The notes beneath the pieces are model-generated. The model had not been told where the DNA came from. It ran no database searches and saw nothing but the letters and a program-made list of their open reading frames with translations. Both the position numbers and the translations under genes were made by a program. From NCBI RefSeq assembly GCF_041449215.1, contig NZ_JBGNFV010000001.1:2145001-2209000 (forward strand): DNA of 64,000 nucleotides, given 5' to 3'. Positions 25,861-34,766 of the stretch are shown here, one piece after another. This stretch comes from Roseivirga sp. BDSF3-8. Its GTDB lineage: Bacteria > Bacteroidota > Bacteroidia > Cytophagales > Cyclobacteriaceae. The first letter of the stretch is position 1. Every line of letters begins with the position of its first letter.

Positions 25861-26199
25861 TCGCTAGAAATCATCTCGTAATCATTGCTAAGATATGACA
25901 AAATTTATTTTTACTTAAACAATACCTGTTGCTACGATCCTTTTGATCCGCAATATTTAGATGATAATGTCCTCTAATCTGCCGTTTTCCAGCCTTAATG
26001 AGGGTAACCAAAGATTGAACAGGTAATATCTATCGACAAAAGTCCAAAATGCTTAGACAGGGATAATTTAATTATTTTATCCCCAATGTAAGTTTTGGTA
26101 TGAAAAAAAACAATTTTTGCTATATCCTAAAGGAACATTCCAGGATATTTTACGTTAGTTGATTCCGCTAAATGCCCACCATACCATGATATTACAATA
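25861..26199 (+). other. Divergent intergenic region before uvrB
   Basis: 339 bp with no gene, between two divergent starts. The only clear structure is a perfect 7-bp inverted repeat with a 10-bp AT spacer at 26060-26083 (gggataa / ttatccc). A near-consensus TAAGTTTTG follows at about 26089. No exact TTG-N20-TAnnTTTG promoter was found for either gene. Confidence 0.5.
26060..26083. repeat. Inverted repeat upstream of uvrB
   Basis: GGGATAA and TTATCCC are exact reverse complements separated by 10 bp. They sit 117 bp before the uvrB ATG. It could be an operator (SOS-like control of uvrB would be attractive) or a chance AT-rich palindrome. Confidence 0.4.
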
Positions 26200-28224
26200 A
26201 TGGATTTTATTCTAAATTCTGAATATGAACCCACTGGGGACCAACCTGAGGCAATACGTCAGCTTGTCCAGGGACTGGATGACGGTGAAGAGTCGCAGGT
26301 ACTTTTAGGGGTAACCGGGTCGGGTAAAACCTTTACAGTGGCTAATGTAATAGCTGAGACAAAAAGACCAACTTTGGTGCTCAGCCATAATAAAACACTG
26401 GCTGCACAGCTTTATGGCGAACTAAAGCAGTTTTTCCCTGAAAACGCGGTAGAATATTTCATTTCGTACTACGATTACTACCAGCCTGAAGCTTACATAT
26501 CCAGTACTAATCTTTATATAGAGAAGGACCTTAGCATCAATGAAGAAATAGAGAAATTACGCTTAAGTGCTACTTCTTCGTTATTAACTGGTCGGCGTGA
26601 TATTGTGGTAGTTGCCTCAGTGTCATGTATTTATGGTATAGGTAACCCCGAGGAGTTCGGGAAGAATGTAATTAAACTTCAGGAAGGTGACAGGCTTCCC
26701 AGAAATCAATTTTTATTTGCCCTTGTAGATATTCTCTACAGCCGGACGGAAGCAGAGTTTAAACGAGGAACATTCCGAGTTAAGGGGGATACAGTAGATG
26801 TTTTCCTGGCCTATGCAGACTTTGCTTATCGGTTTATCTTTTGGGGTGACGAGATAGAAGCTATCCAACGGGTAGATCCTCAAACGGGCAAGAAGATTTC
26901 TGATGAACGGATGGTGACCATCTATCCCGCTAACCTCTTTGTTACAGGACGCGATGTTATGCAGGTAGCCATCAAAGAAATTCAGGACGACTTGGTTTCC
27001 CAAGTTACTTCCTTTGAAACTGAGCAAAGATACCTTGAAGCAAAGAGGCTCAAGGAGCGTACTGAATTTGATTTGGAAATGATCCGTGAGTTGGGGTATT
27101 GTTCGGGCGTGGAAAACTACTCCCGATATTTTGACCGGCGGCGGCCTGGGCAGCGGCCTTTCTGCCTGCTTGATTATTTTCCTGATGATTACCTTCTGGT
27201 GATAGATGAAAGTCATGTGACTGTGCCTCAGGTCAGGGCTATGTGGGGTGGTGATCGTGCCCGAAAAACGAGCCTTGTGGATTTTGGCTTTAGGCTTCCC
27301 AGTGCATTAGATAACCGCCCGCTAACTTTTAACGAATTTGAGGATATGATCAACCAGATCATATTTGTCAGTGCCACACCTGCGGAATATGAGCTCAGGA
27401 GGTCGGAGGGGGTGGTAGTAGAACAAATCATTCGTCCCACAGGCCTCCTTGATCCAGAGATAGATGTGCGCCCCTGCCTTAATCAGATTGACGATTTGCT
27501 GGAGGAAATTGACGAACGGATTAAAAAGGAAGAGCGTGTACTGGTTACTACGCTTACCAAGAGAATGGCTGAAGAGCTTAATAAATTTCTTGAGAGAGCA
27601 GGTGTCAAAGCGCGATATATTCACTCTGAGGTAGACTCCCTGGAGCGGGTAGAGATACTGCGACAGCTTCGTTTGGGTGAGTTTGATGTACTTGTAGGCG
27701 TAAACCTGCTGCGGGAGGGACTCGACCTGCCGGAGGTGTCACTGGTGGCTATTTTGGATGCGGACAAGGAAGGGTTTCTCAGAAATGAGCGAAGCCTGGT
27801 ACAAACCATAGGTCGAGCCGCCCGAAATGAAAATGGCAAAGTAATTATGTATGCCGACACCATTACGGACAGCATGCAGCTTGCTATAGATGAGACTAAC
27901 CGGCGCAGGGCTATCCAGGAAGCCTACAATAAGGAACATGGGATTACGCCTAAAACAGTCCGCAAATCACGAGAGGCTATTCTTTCTCAAACCAGTGTGG
28001 CAGATAGTAGTAGTAAAAAGAAGAAATACTATGCAGGCCAGGAAACTATGTCAGTAGCTGCTGACCCTATAGTAGGCTATATGGGTAAATCTGAGTTGGA
28101 GAAGACCATTAAGCAAACTCAGAAAAACATGGAAAAGGCTGCCAGAGATCTCGATTTTATAGAAGCTGCCCGCTTGCGTGACGAACTTGCGGAGTTGAAA
28201 AAACTCCTGGAAGAAAAGTCGTAG
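26200..28224 (+). CDS. uvrB: Excinuclease ABC subunit B
   Basis: The DNA damage-verifying helicase-like subunit of nucleotide excision repair. 674 aa, normal length. Walker A GVTGSGKT (residues 37-44), then the damage-probing beta-hairpin [11 protein letters not shown] (about 92-102). DESH appears in [11 protein letters not shown], and motif VI-like QTIGRAARN near 540. A C-terminal UVR domain ([33 protein letters not shown]) binds UvrC/UvrA. uvrA is also in this window at 53.6-56.4 kb, not linked. Confidence 0.98.
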   Translation: MDFILNSEYEPTGDQPEAIRQLVQGLDDGEESQVLLGVTGSGKTFTVANVIAETKRPTLVLSHNKTLAAQLYGELKQFFPENAVEYFISYYDYYQPEAYISSTNLYIEKDLSINEEIEKLRLSATSSLLTGRRDIVVVASVSCIYGIGNPEEFGKNVIKLQEGDRLPRNQFLFALVDILYSRTEAEFKRGTFRVKGDTVDVFLAYADFAYRFIFWGDEIEAIQRVDPQTGKKISDERMVTIYPANLFVTGRDVMQVAIKEIQDDLVSQVTSFETEQRYLEAKRLKERTEFDLEMIRELGYCSGVENYSRYFDRRRPGQRPFCLLDYFPDDYLLVIDESHVTVPQVRAMWGGDRARKTSLVDFGFRLPSALDNRPLTFNEFEDMINQIIFVSATPAEYELRRSEGVVVEQIIRPTGLLDPEIDVRPCLNQIDDLLEEIDERIKKEERVLVTTLTKRMAEELNKFLERAGVKARYIHSEVDSLERVEILRQLRLGEFDVLVGVNLLREGLDLPEVSLVAILDADKEGFLRNERSLVQTIGRAARNENGKVIMYADTITDSMQLAIDETNRRRAIQEAYNKEHGITPKTVRKSREAILSQTSVADSSSKKKKYYAGQETMSVAADPIVGYMGKSELEKTIKQTQKNMEKAARDLDFIEAARLRDELAELKKLLEEKS

Positions 28225-28260
28225 GAGGTATCAATCCGGCTTCAAAGCTGGTAAAATAAC

Positions 28261-28710
28261 TTAGCCAGCCTGGTAAAGTGTGCTTTTAGTTCCTGTGAGT
28301 AAAAAGCCCTCAGCCTGCTTCGCATCCTTAAAAAAGGCTATTTCTGTGTGATCAGTCATTTTTTCATTCATTTGCTTATTAAGCATGGTGAAAAAATGCT
28401 CTGTAAAGGCATCACTGCTGGTGATTACAGATACTTTACAGTCTTTATAGACCTCGTGCTGACGTAAGCGTCTACAGCATCTCTTTGTCCAGTCCAGTAA
28501 TTCCATTACTACCTCAGTGGTGATGGCATGTGAGAACTTAGTCTTGTCAAATAGCCAATTATTGGTTTTATGGTTTAACGCCAGGTTAATAGCCAGGTCG
28601 AGCGAGTCCCGGTAGGCATATATCGAACTAAATTCTTTAAAGATGAATACCACGGCATTTTTGACATTGTCATAGTATGCCGTTCCCATATTAGAAATAA
28701 TAGATTGCAT
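28261..28710 (-). CDS. STAS-like small protein, second copy
   Basis: A 149-aa cytoplasmic protein of unknown function. It has a short N-terminal strand-rich part, then a region LDLAINLALNHKTNNWLFDKTKFSHAITTE that matches the layout of the SpoIIAA/STAS-like family ('...HxxxxWLxDxxxx...'). There is no signal peptide. It is convergent with uvrB. It is similar in type to the protein at 25459-25860, but sequence identity is low by eye. A sensing or anti-anti-sigma-like role is only a family-level guess. Confidence 0.65.
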   Translation of the reverse strand: MQSIISNMGTAYYDNVKNAVVFIFKEFSSIYAYRDSLDLAINLALNHKTNNWLFDKTKFSHAITTEVVMELLDWTKRCCRRLRQHEVYKDCKVSVITSSDAFTEHFFTMLNKQMNEKMTDHTEIAFFKDAKQAEGFLLTGTKSTLYQAG

Positions 28711-28989
28711 AGTGATTTCCTTAAAAAATTAAAAACGGTCAGAAAAAATACAACCCTTTATGGTTGCCCTGTACAAGAGCCGCAAAATACAATCGTTTTA
28801 AATAATATAAAGTTTCAATAAGTTTTAGATTGTATAAAATAATACCCTTCCATTTTCAGGGGATTATAAAGGTAATAATATAAGCAACTGTAAACAACAG
28901 TGTTGGGGTTCAATTGGAAATTCCCGCAAAAAATGATCACTTTATCGCAAACAACAAGATAATATTGTATTATTTTGTGTTTTTGGATA

Positions 28990-30333
28990 TTAGAGTAACT
29001 CATTGGCCAGGTTTGCCAAATCTGATCGCTCCCCTTTTTCTAAGGTAACATGCGCATAGAGGGGATGGTCTTTGACCCTGTCAATTAAATAAGAGAGTCC
29101 ATTGCTTTGTGAATCCAGGTAGGGTGTATCAATCTGATAGATATCACCGGTAAAGATAATCTTACAATTATCACCTGCTCGGGTAATAATGGTTTTAACT
29201 TCGTGTGGAGTCAGGTTTTGGGCTTCGTCTACGATAAAAAAAATGTTACTCAGGCTCCTTCCACGGATATAGGCCAGTGGCTGGATAACCAGCTTTTCCT
29301 TATTCACCATATCGGTAATCTTCTGGAAGTCCTTATCCGTTTCTTTGAATTGGTTCTGAATAAACTTAAGGTTATCCCAGAGAGGCTCCATATAAGGATT
29401 GAGTTTACTCTTGATGTCTCCGGGCAGGTAGCCTATGTCTTTATTACTTAATGGCACTATGGGTCGGGCAAGAAAGATTTGCTTAAAGTCACTGCGCTGC
29501 TCAAGTGCACTGGCCAGAGCGAGAAGGGTCTTTCCTGTTCCTGCTACTCCCTGTATGGTTACCAGCCTGATATTTTCCTGCAATAGTGCATGTATAGCGA
29601 ATGTTTGCTCGGCGTTTTTGGGTTTAATACCATACACACTCCTTTTTTCCACCCGCTCCAGGTCACCCATCGTGCTATTGTAGTAGGCCAATACTGAATT
29701 AGTGTCGCTCTTCAGTATGTAGTAATTATTATGGCCGGGCTTTTTCCTTCCAAAAACTGGTTTTACGTCAAACCTCCCTTCCTTATGAAGAGCGTTGATT
29801 ATTTGCGTGTCCAGGTTTTCCATAACCACCTTACCGCTATGCAAGGTGTTGACATTTTTGATCTTGCCTGTTTCATAGTCTTCAGCATGGATATCCACCG
29901 ATTTAGCCTTGAGCCTCAGGTTTATGTCCTTAGTGACCAGTACTACTTTTTTACGTTTTCCGGCTGCAAGTTCTGCCTGTTCCTTTTGTAAGAGGATGGC
30001 TGCGCCCAGAATCCGGTGATCTGGTATGTCTTCCTGAAATGCCCCCGCTTCCGGAAATCCCATCACTACCCGGAAGTTGCCTTTAGTCTTTCCATTCAAA
30101 GGTATCCACTCCTGAAGGTTGCCTCCTTTTGAAAGCTCGTCCAGTTTACGGATAAACTCTCTTGCTTCGAAATTTTTGGTGTCGTTTCCTTTTTTGAACT
30201 GGTCCAACTCTTCCAAAACGGTAATAGGAATGGCTACATCATGTTCCTGAAAATTCATGATCGAATCGTGGGAGTACAGGATGACAGATGTATCCAGCAC
30301 AAAAATCTTCTTTTCCTTACGGGCTCTGGCCAT
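28990..30333 (-). CDS. PIN-domain PhoH-family ATPase (PhoH2)
   Basis: A 447-aa fusion. Residues 8-150 are a PIN ribonuclease domain with acidic residues Asp14, Glu41/42, Asp105 and Asp136 in place (FVLDTSVILYSHD, TVLEELDQF, DHRILGAAI, VTKDINLRLKA). Residues 240-447 are the PhoH ATPase: Walker A GVAGTGKT (262-269), the ARPIVPLSNKDIGYLPGD block and Walker B FFIVDEAQNLTPHE. PhoH2 proteins unwind and cleave RNA in studied cases. A toxin partner (PhoAT-type antitoxin) is not visible beside it. It is alone on the minus strand. Confidence 0.95.
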   Translation of the reverse strand: MARARKEKKIFVLDTSVILYSHDSIMNFQEHDVAIPITVLEELDQFKKGNDTKNFEAREFIRKLDELSKGGNLQEWIPLNGKTKGNFRVVMGFPEAGAFQEDIPDHRILGAAILLQKEQAELAAGKRKKVVLVTKDINLRLKAKSVDIHAEDYETGKIKNVNTLHSGKVVMENLDTQIINALHKEGRFDVKPVFGRKKPGHNNYYILKSDTNSVLAYYNSTMGDLERVEKRSVYGIKPKNAEQTFAIHALLQENIRLVTIQGVAGTGKTLLALASALEQRSDFKQIFLARPIVPLSNKDIGYLPGDIKSKLNPYMEPLWDNLKFIQNQFKETDKDFQKITDMVNKEKLVIQPLAYIRGRSLSNIFFIVDEAQNLTPHEVKTIITRAGDNCKIIFTGDIYQIDTPYLDSQSNGLSYLIDRVKDHPLYAHVTLEKGERSDLANLANELL

Positions 30334-30540
30334 ACAGTTATATTGGTAAGATGTAAAAAATGGGAAACAGCCATGAAAAGCATACTGCTGCTGTGGCAGT
30401 GAGTAAAAACAGTGGATAGGAGGGTGGTTCTATTCTGATTTCCGGCACGCTGAGTTTTCTCGTAATTGGACCTGCGATCCTAAGAAATTTAAGAAATCTT
30501 TTGAAAAATATACTACGTGCTCCCCGGAATTAACCGGTCC

Positions 30541-31206
30541 TTACCTATCAGTGCGTTCTGGTATTTCAGATTTCCGCATGAAAAGATCCTGCCCTGTACG
30601 TGGTTCAATTCTAAGTACTCCAGCCAGAACGAGCAATACCAATGTCCGGGAAACCTTCCTGGCAGGCTCTCCTGCTATTTCTGCAAATTGGGCTACGGTA
30701 ATACTACCTTTTTTGTCCAGAAACTCCATTAGCTGCTTTTCCTTTTCGCCAAAGCTAAACCGAACTTCCCGCGACTTTTTTTCTCCTTTCAATACCTGCC
30801 TAACTTCACGACTTGCCTGGATACTCTGATCATTTACCCGGACGTAAACTTTTCTCTGAGGGGCCCCCGGTTCCTGTACATAATGAGGCCCCTCCGGGCT
30901 TTTATTTATGGAATAACGTATAACGGAACGGGACTCGTTTAGGGGAATAATTTCAGTAGTATAGTGTATATCAGGTGAGCAATAGCGGGCTATGGCCTTA
31001 TCCAGAACATACTTGTCTTCTTCAGCAAATTTAAGGCCTGGTATTTTGCCGTCGTCGTCTACTCCTATTAGTAATTCACCGCCCTCTGTATTGGCGAATG
31101 CCACCACTTCTTTGATTATTTTTTCGGGGTAAGCTGCTTTTCTTTTAAACTCCAACCGTCCGTGTTCCCCCTGCCTTACAAGTGATTTGAGTTCTCTGAA
31201 GTTCAT
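30541..31206 (-). CDS. AlbA_2 (Schlafen-like) DNA-binding domain protein with winged helix
   Basis: A 221-aa protein. Residues 1-125 form an AlbA_2/divergent AAA-4 domain (RLEFKRKAAYPEKIIKEVVAFANTEGGELLIGVDDDG). This fold is found in Schlafen-related nucleases and in many bacterial regulators. Residues 150-221 look like a winged helix-turn-helix (LMEFLDKKGSITVAQFAEIAGEPARKVSRTLVLLVLAGVLR). It lacks the large C-terminal ATPase of many relatives. A transcriptional regulator or nucleic-acid binder is the best reading. It is unlinked to obvious targets. Confidence 0.8.
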   Translation of the reverse strand: MNFRELKSLVRQGEHGRLEFKRKAAYPEKIIKEVVAFANTEGGELLIGVDDDGKIPGLKFAEEDKYVLDKAIARYCSPDIHYTTEIIPLNESRSVIRYSINKSPEGPHYVQEPGAPQRKVYVRVNDQSIQASREVRQVLKGEKKSREVRFSFGEKEKQLMEFLDKKGSITVAQFAEIAGEPARKVSRTLVLLVLAGVLRIEPRTGQDLFMRKSEIPERTDR

Positions 31207-31310
31207 GATAAATTAGTTTACCCTAATGGGTACGAGACCCAGGGATGTGTATACAAAAACGCCTGGCAGGTAATGAAAGTTGTAAAATATCTCTACCAAA
31301 ACGCAAAAAA

Positions 31311-31335
31311 AAGCCCCGGTATATCACCAGGGCTT
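31311..31335 (-). terminator. Terminator of gcvP
   Basis: A 10-bp stem with one mismatch (aagccccggt / accagggctt) has a 5-nt loop. On the minus strand it runs into eight T. It lies 28 bp past the gcvP stop codon. Confidence 0.85.
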
Positions 31336-31362
31336 ATCATGATTTTTAAATGAAGAACTCTG

Positions 31363-34278
31363 TCAGACAGATACTGCTTCAGGGCTTTCTTCATATTCAT
31401 CTACCGGAATACAACTGCACATGAGGTTCCTGTCTCCATAAGCGCTGTCGATACGGCTTACGGTCGGCCAGAACTTACCATCGCGTACATAATCTAATGG
31501 GTAGGCAGCTTTGGTGCGACTGTAAGGAAGATCCCACTCCTCGGCAGTAATGACCGCCTGGGTATGAGGTGCATTTTTCAATACATTATTATTCTCATCA
31601 GCCCGGCCTGCTTCAATCTCGCGAATCTCCTGACGGATGGAAAGAAGGGCATCACAGAAGCGATCAAGCTCAGGCTTGCTTTCACTTTCCGTAGGCTCTA
31701 TCATGATGGTGCCAGGAACAGGGAATGAAACGGTAGGCGCATGGAACCCATAGTCCATCAATCGCTTGGCAATGTCTTCCACCTCAATATTTACCTTCTT
31801 AAACTCCCTGCAATCAATGATCATTTCATGAGCGCAGCGTCCGTTTTTGCCGGTATAGAGTACATCAAATGCTCCCTTGAGTCTCTCCTTAATGTAGTTA
31901 GCATTGAGAATCGCAAGTTGGGTGGCTTCTGTTAATCCCTCTGCACCCATCATAGCAATGTAGGCATACGAGATTGTAAGAATGCTTGCGCTGCCATAAG
32001 GAGCGGCAGATATAGCCGTAATAGCCTCATCACCGCCTGTTTTTACTATAGGATTTCCGGGAAGGAAAGGCTGAAGATGGGCCGCCACACAGATCGGGCC
32101 CATGCCAGGGCCTCCACCACCATGCGGGATACAGAATGTCTTATGTAAGTTCAGGTGGCATACATCTGCACCGATGTTTGCGGGGCTGGTAAGACCCACC
32201 TGTGCATTCATATTGGCTCCATCCATATATACCTGGCCTCCATGTTTGTGGATAAGGTCGCATATTTCCCGTATGGCCTCCTCAAATACTCCATGGGTGC
32301 TCGGGTAAGTCACCATAAGGGCAGAGAGGTTGGAGCTGTGCTTCTCCGCTTTCTCTTTAAGATCCTCAAGGTCGATATTGCCCCTCTCGTCGCACTTTAC
32401 TATTACTACCTTCATTCCTGCCATGACGGCACTGGCCGGGTTAGTGCCATGTGCGGAAGAGGGAATGAGCACCACATCACGCTCGCTTTCGCCTCTGTCC
32501 AAGTGGTAAGCGCGAATCACCATCAATCCAGCATATTCACCCTGTGCACCAGAGTTAGGCTGAAGAGAGGTAGCTGCAAATCCGGTAATTTCTGAAAGCC
32601 AGTTCTCAAGATTTGTAAACAGTTTTTGATAGCCTTTGGCCTGATCTAATGGAGCAAAAGGATGCATGTGACCAAATTCTGCCCAGCTAACCGGCACCAT
32701 CTCGGTAGTAGCATTGAGCTTCATGGTGCATGAACCGAGGGAGATCATGCTGTGCACCAGGCTAAGGTCTTTGTTCTCAAGCTTTTTTATGTAGCGCAGC
32801 ATCTCACTTTCGGTGCGCAGGCTATGAAAAATAGGGTGATCCATGTACGGAGTCTCCCTTACCAGGCTTTCAGGCAGGGATAGCTCCAGGTTCTCAGCCA
32901 ATTTATTCAGAGCCTCTTTATCAAGGATTCCTCCTGTTACCTCCGCCATTACATCCAGCAGCTCATATACATCGGCTACGCGAACAGTTTCATCCATAGT
33001 AATGCCTATGGCTGCCTCATCATGAAAATACCGTAGGTTGATACCGGCCTTTTCAGTTGCTTCCTTGATTTTCCCCTTCAGCCCTTCTTTGGGTAGTGCT
33101 ATCTTCAGTGTGTCAAAGTAAGCCTCATTTTTTTGGGTAAGGCCTAATTGCTCGAGGCCTGCCTCTGTAAGGCGGGCCATTCCATGGCTGCGCAGGGCAA
33201 TCTGCTTAAGGCCTTCGGGGCCGTGGTATACACAATACATACCTGCCATCACAGCAAGTAGTACCTGAGCGGTACAAATATTTGAGGTTGCTTTTTCGCG
33301 TCGTATGTGCTGCTCTCTTGTCTGAAGAGCCATTCGGTAGGCAGCGTTGCCCTTAGTATCAACAGAAATACCGATGATACGGCCGGGGATTTGTCGCTTA
33401 TACTCTTCTTTAGTCGCAAAATAGGCAGCATGTGGGCCTCCATAGCCCATAGGCACGCCCATGCGCTGGCTGCTACCGACAACTACGTCTGCACCCATCT
33501 CTCCCGGGCTTTTAATTAAGGTAAGGCTTAAGAGGTCTGTGGCTACAGACACAAAAATATTCTGGGCCTTAGCTGTTTTTATCAGTGCTTCGTGGTCGGC
33601 TATTTCACCGTTAGCATCAGGGTACTGCAGAAGAATACCAAAAATTTCTTCGTCAGTAAGGTCCAGCGCGTCCAGGTCATCTACTACCAGTTCTATCCCG
33701 ACAGGCAAGGCACGGGTCCGCAGAACATCCAACGTTTGGGGAAATGTATTTTTATCTACAAAAAAACGGTTTGCAGATTTCTTCTCTTTTTTTCTCAGGC
33801 TATACAGCATAGCCATTGCTTCTGCGGCTGCTGTGCCCTCATCCAGCAATGAAGCATTGGCCAGGTCCATGCCGGTCAGGTCCATCACTGCTGTTTGAAA
33901 GTTAATCAGTGCCTCCAGGCGGCCCTGAGCTATCTCAGCCTGGTAAGGAGTGTAGGCTGTATACCAGCCAGGGTTTTCCAGAATATTTCGTTGAATAACC
34001 CCTGGCACAATGGTACCGTAATACCCCATCCCGATGTAGCTTTTAAGCACCTTGTTTTCAGATGCCAGCTTTTTGAAGTCATTCAGAAAAGCATTTTCGG
34101 TTACGGGGGAAGGTAGATCAAGAGGTTTCTTCAAACGTATAGACTCGGGGATAGTCTGGGCTATAAGCTCTTCAACTGAAGTAGCGTTAACGGTCTGAAG
34201 CATTTCCCGGATTTGATCTTCATCCGGGCCATTGTGACGGGAGGCAAAATTTTGCCGGGCTTTCAGGTCGATTTTCAT
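31363..34278 (-). CDS. gcvP: Glycine dehydrogenase (decarboxylating), P-protein, single chain
   Basis: The PLP-dependent P-protein of the glycine cleavage system, moving the aminomethyl group of glycine to lipoylated GcvH. 971 aa, the fused alpha2 form. N-terminal half: [14 protein letters not shown] and [41 protein letters not shown]-terminal half: the PLP lysine in [18 protein letters not shown] and [13 protein letters not shown]. The gcvT and gcvH partners are not in this window. It pairs functionally with glyA further along. An exact -7 box precedes it. Confidence 0.97.
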   Translation of the reverse strand: MKIDLKARQNFASRHNGPDEDQIREMLQTVNATSVEELIAQTIPESIRLKKPLDLPSPVTENAFLNDFKKLASENKVLKSYIGMGYYGTIVPGVIQRNILENPGWYTAYTPYQAEIAQGRLEALINFQTAVMDLTGMDLANASLLDEGTAAAEAMAMLYSLRKKEKKSANRFFVDKNTFPQTLDVLRTRALPVGIELVVDDLDALDLTDEEIFGILLQYPDANGEIADHEALIKTAKAQNIFVSVATDLLSLTLIKSPGEMGADVVVGSSQRMGVPMGYGGPHAAYFATKEEYKRQIPGRIIGISVDTKGNAAYRMALQTREQHIRREKATSNICTAQVLLAVMAGMYCVYHGPEGLKQIALRSHGMARLTEAGLEQLGLTQKNEAYFDTLKIALPKEGLKGKIKEATEKAGINLRYFHDEAAIGITMDETVRVADVYELLDVMAEVTGGILDKEALNKLAENLELSLPESLVRETPYMDHPIFHSLRTESEMLRYIKKLENKDLSLVHSMISLGSCTMKLNATTEMVPVSWAEFGHMHPFAPLDQAKGYQKLFTNLENWLSEITGFAATSLQPNSGAQGEYAGLMVIRAYHLDRGESERDVVLIPSSAHGTNPASAVMAGMKVVIVKCDERGNIDLEDLKEKAEKHSSNLSALMVTYPSTHGVFEEAIREICDLIHKHGGQVYMDGANMNAQVGLTSPANIGADVCHLNLHKTFCIPHGGGGPGMGPICVAAHLQPFLPGNPIVKTGGDEAITAISAAPYGSASILTISYAYIAMMGAEGLTEATQLAILNANYIKERLKGAFDVLYTGKNGRCAHEMIIDCREFKKVNIEVEDIAKRLMDYGFHAPTVSFPVPGTIMIEPTESESKPELDRFCDALLSIRQEIREIEAGRADENNNVLKNAPHTQAVITAEEWDLPYSRTKAAYPLDYVRDGKFWPTVSRIDSAYGDRNLMCSCIPVDEYEESPEAVSV

Positions 34279-34326
34279 ATCTGTAAATCCCTCAAAAATT
34301 CAGGAAACAAAGTGAATTATGCGTCG

Positions 34327-34334
34327 CAAAGGTA
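34327..34334 (-). promoter_or_regulatory. Putative gcvP -7 box
   Basis: Minus-strand TACCTTTG matches the Bacteroidota -7 element exactly, 49 bp before the gcvP ATG. At -33 there is a T-rich stretch but no TTG. Confidence 0.5.
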
Positions 34335-34396
34335 TAATTAATTTAGAAGAAAAATGGTTCTCTGAAAGCGGTTTATATATCAGGGCAGGACTATAT

Positions 34397-34464
34397 AAAA
34401 AAGGTCCTGAATGACTGTGCCATTCAGGACCCTGATTTTCAACCAGCTATGTAAAGAAAGACTT
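34397..34464 (-). ncRNA. Candidate small RNA B (downstream twin)
   Basis: On the minus strand a 30-nt block (34464 to 34435) is followed directly by an 11-bp perfect hairpin (34403-34413 with 34421-34431, 7-nt loop) and six T, i.e. a complete intrinsic terminator. The same 30-nt block occurs identically in twin A. A promoter-like pair, TTG (34497-34495) then 19 bp then TAATTTTA (34475-34468), would place the transcription start at about 34461, the start of the conserved block. The unit is about 68 nt and encodes no protein I can see. It could be a stand-alone sRNA or the 3' end of an upstream mRNA. Confidence 0.55.
34403..34431 (-). terminator. Intrinsic terminator of small RNA B
   Basis: An 11-bp perfect stem (ggtcctgaatg / cattcaggacc) is followed on the minus strand by T6. 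It is the second of two consecutive minus-strand terminators. Confidence 0.85.
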
Positions 34465-34467
34465 ATA

Positions 34468-34497
34468 TAAAATTAGTGTAATTATCTGCTATTACAA
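34468..34497 (-). promoter_or_regulatory. Putative promoter of small RNA B
   Basis: Minus strand: TTG, 19 bp, TAATTTTA, which is one base away from TAnnTTTG. The predicted start coincides with the first bases of the repeated block. Confidence 0.45.
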
Positions 34498-34589
34498 TAA
34501 TTGTTCTGTGTGTTTCGATAAAATCCAAATTTTATCTAACGAACTGAGGCTAAGGGAAGACCAATGCCGGGGAGGTGAAATACAGGTAT

Positions 34590-34661
34590 AAAAAAAGGCC
34601 TCGGATAATAGTATAAATACTTTCCGAGACCATTTTCAACCAGCTATGTAAAGAAAGACTT
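34590..34661 (-). ncRNA. Candidate small RNA A (upstream twin)
   Basis: On the minus strand the 30-nt block (34661 to 34632) is followed by a long hairpin. The outer stem 34597-34605 with 34623-34631 has one mismatch, and an inner 5-bp stem lies at 34610-34614 with 34617-34621. Seven T follow. The unit is about 72 nt. A near-consensus -7 (TACTTTAG, 34679-34672) precedes it, but no -33 TTG. It begins 105 bp past the DEAD-box helicase stop, so release as a 3'UTR fragment is also possible. Confidence 0.5.
34597..34631 (-). terminator. Intrinsic terminator of small RNA A / helicase transcript
   Basis: A 9-bp stem with one mismatch carries an internal 5-bp stem and is followed by T7 on the minus strand. 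It is also the first terminator met by transcripts from the DEAD-box helicase gene. Confidence 0.8.
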
Positions 34662-34766
34662 TTATTTGACACTAAAGTAGGTAAAATATTATCATGAATA
34701 CTCTTAATTAGATAAACCAATTTTTTCCATCGATAAGGAAATATATACCAGCGATTAAGAGGCTTT

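Larger units (their letters stand above)
34435..34661 (-). repeat. Identical 30-bp direct repeats at 34435-34464 and 34632-34661
   Basis: Two copies are identical over 30 bp and start 197 bp apart. On the minus strand each begins AAGTCTTTC, contains ACATAGCTGG and runs straight into its own terminator hairpin. The hairpin sequences themselves differ. Conservation of the unpaired block but not of the stems suggests the block is the functional (for example base-pairing) part. Confidence 0.9.

Noticed and set aside
26713-27216. 167-codon minus-strand frame inside uvrB
   Set aside because: Antisense to conserved uvrB, low-complexity translation, no start context.
28815-29003. 62-codon minus-strand frame in the gap before the PhoH gene
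   Set aside because: AT-rich, low-complexity translation that overlaps the PhoH stop; no homology clue.
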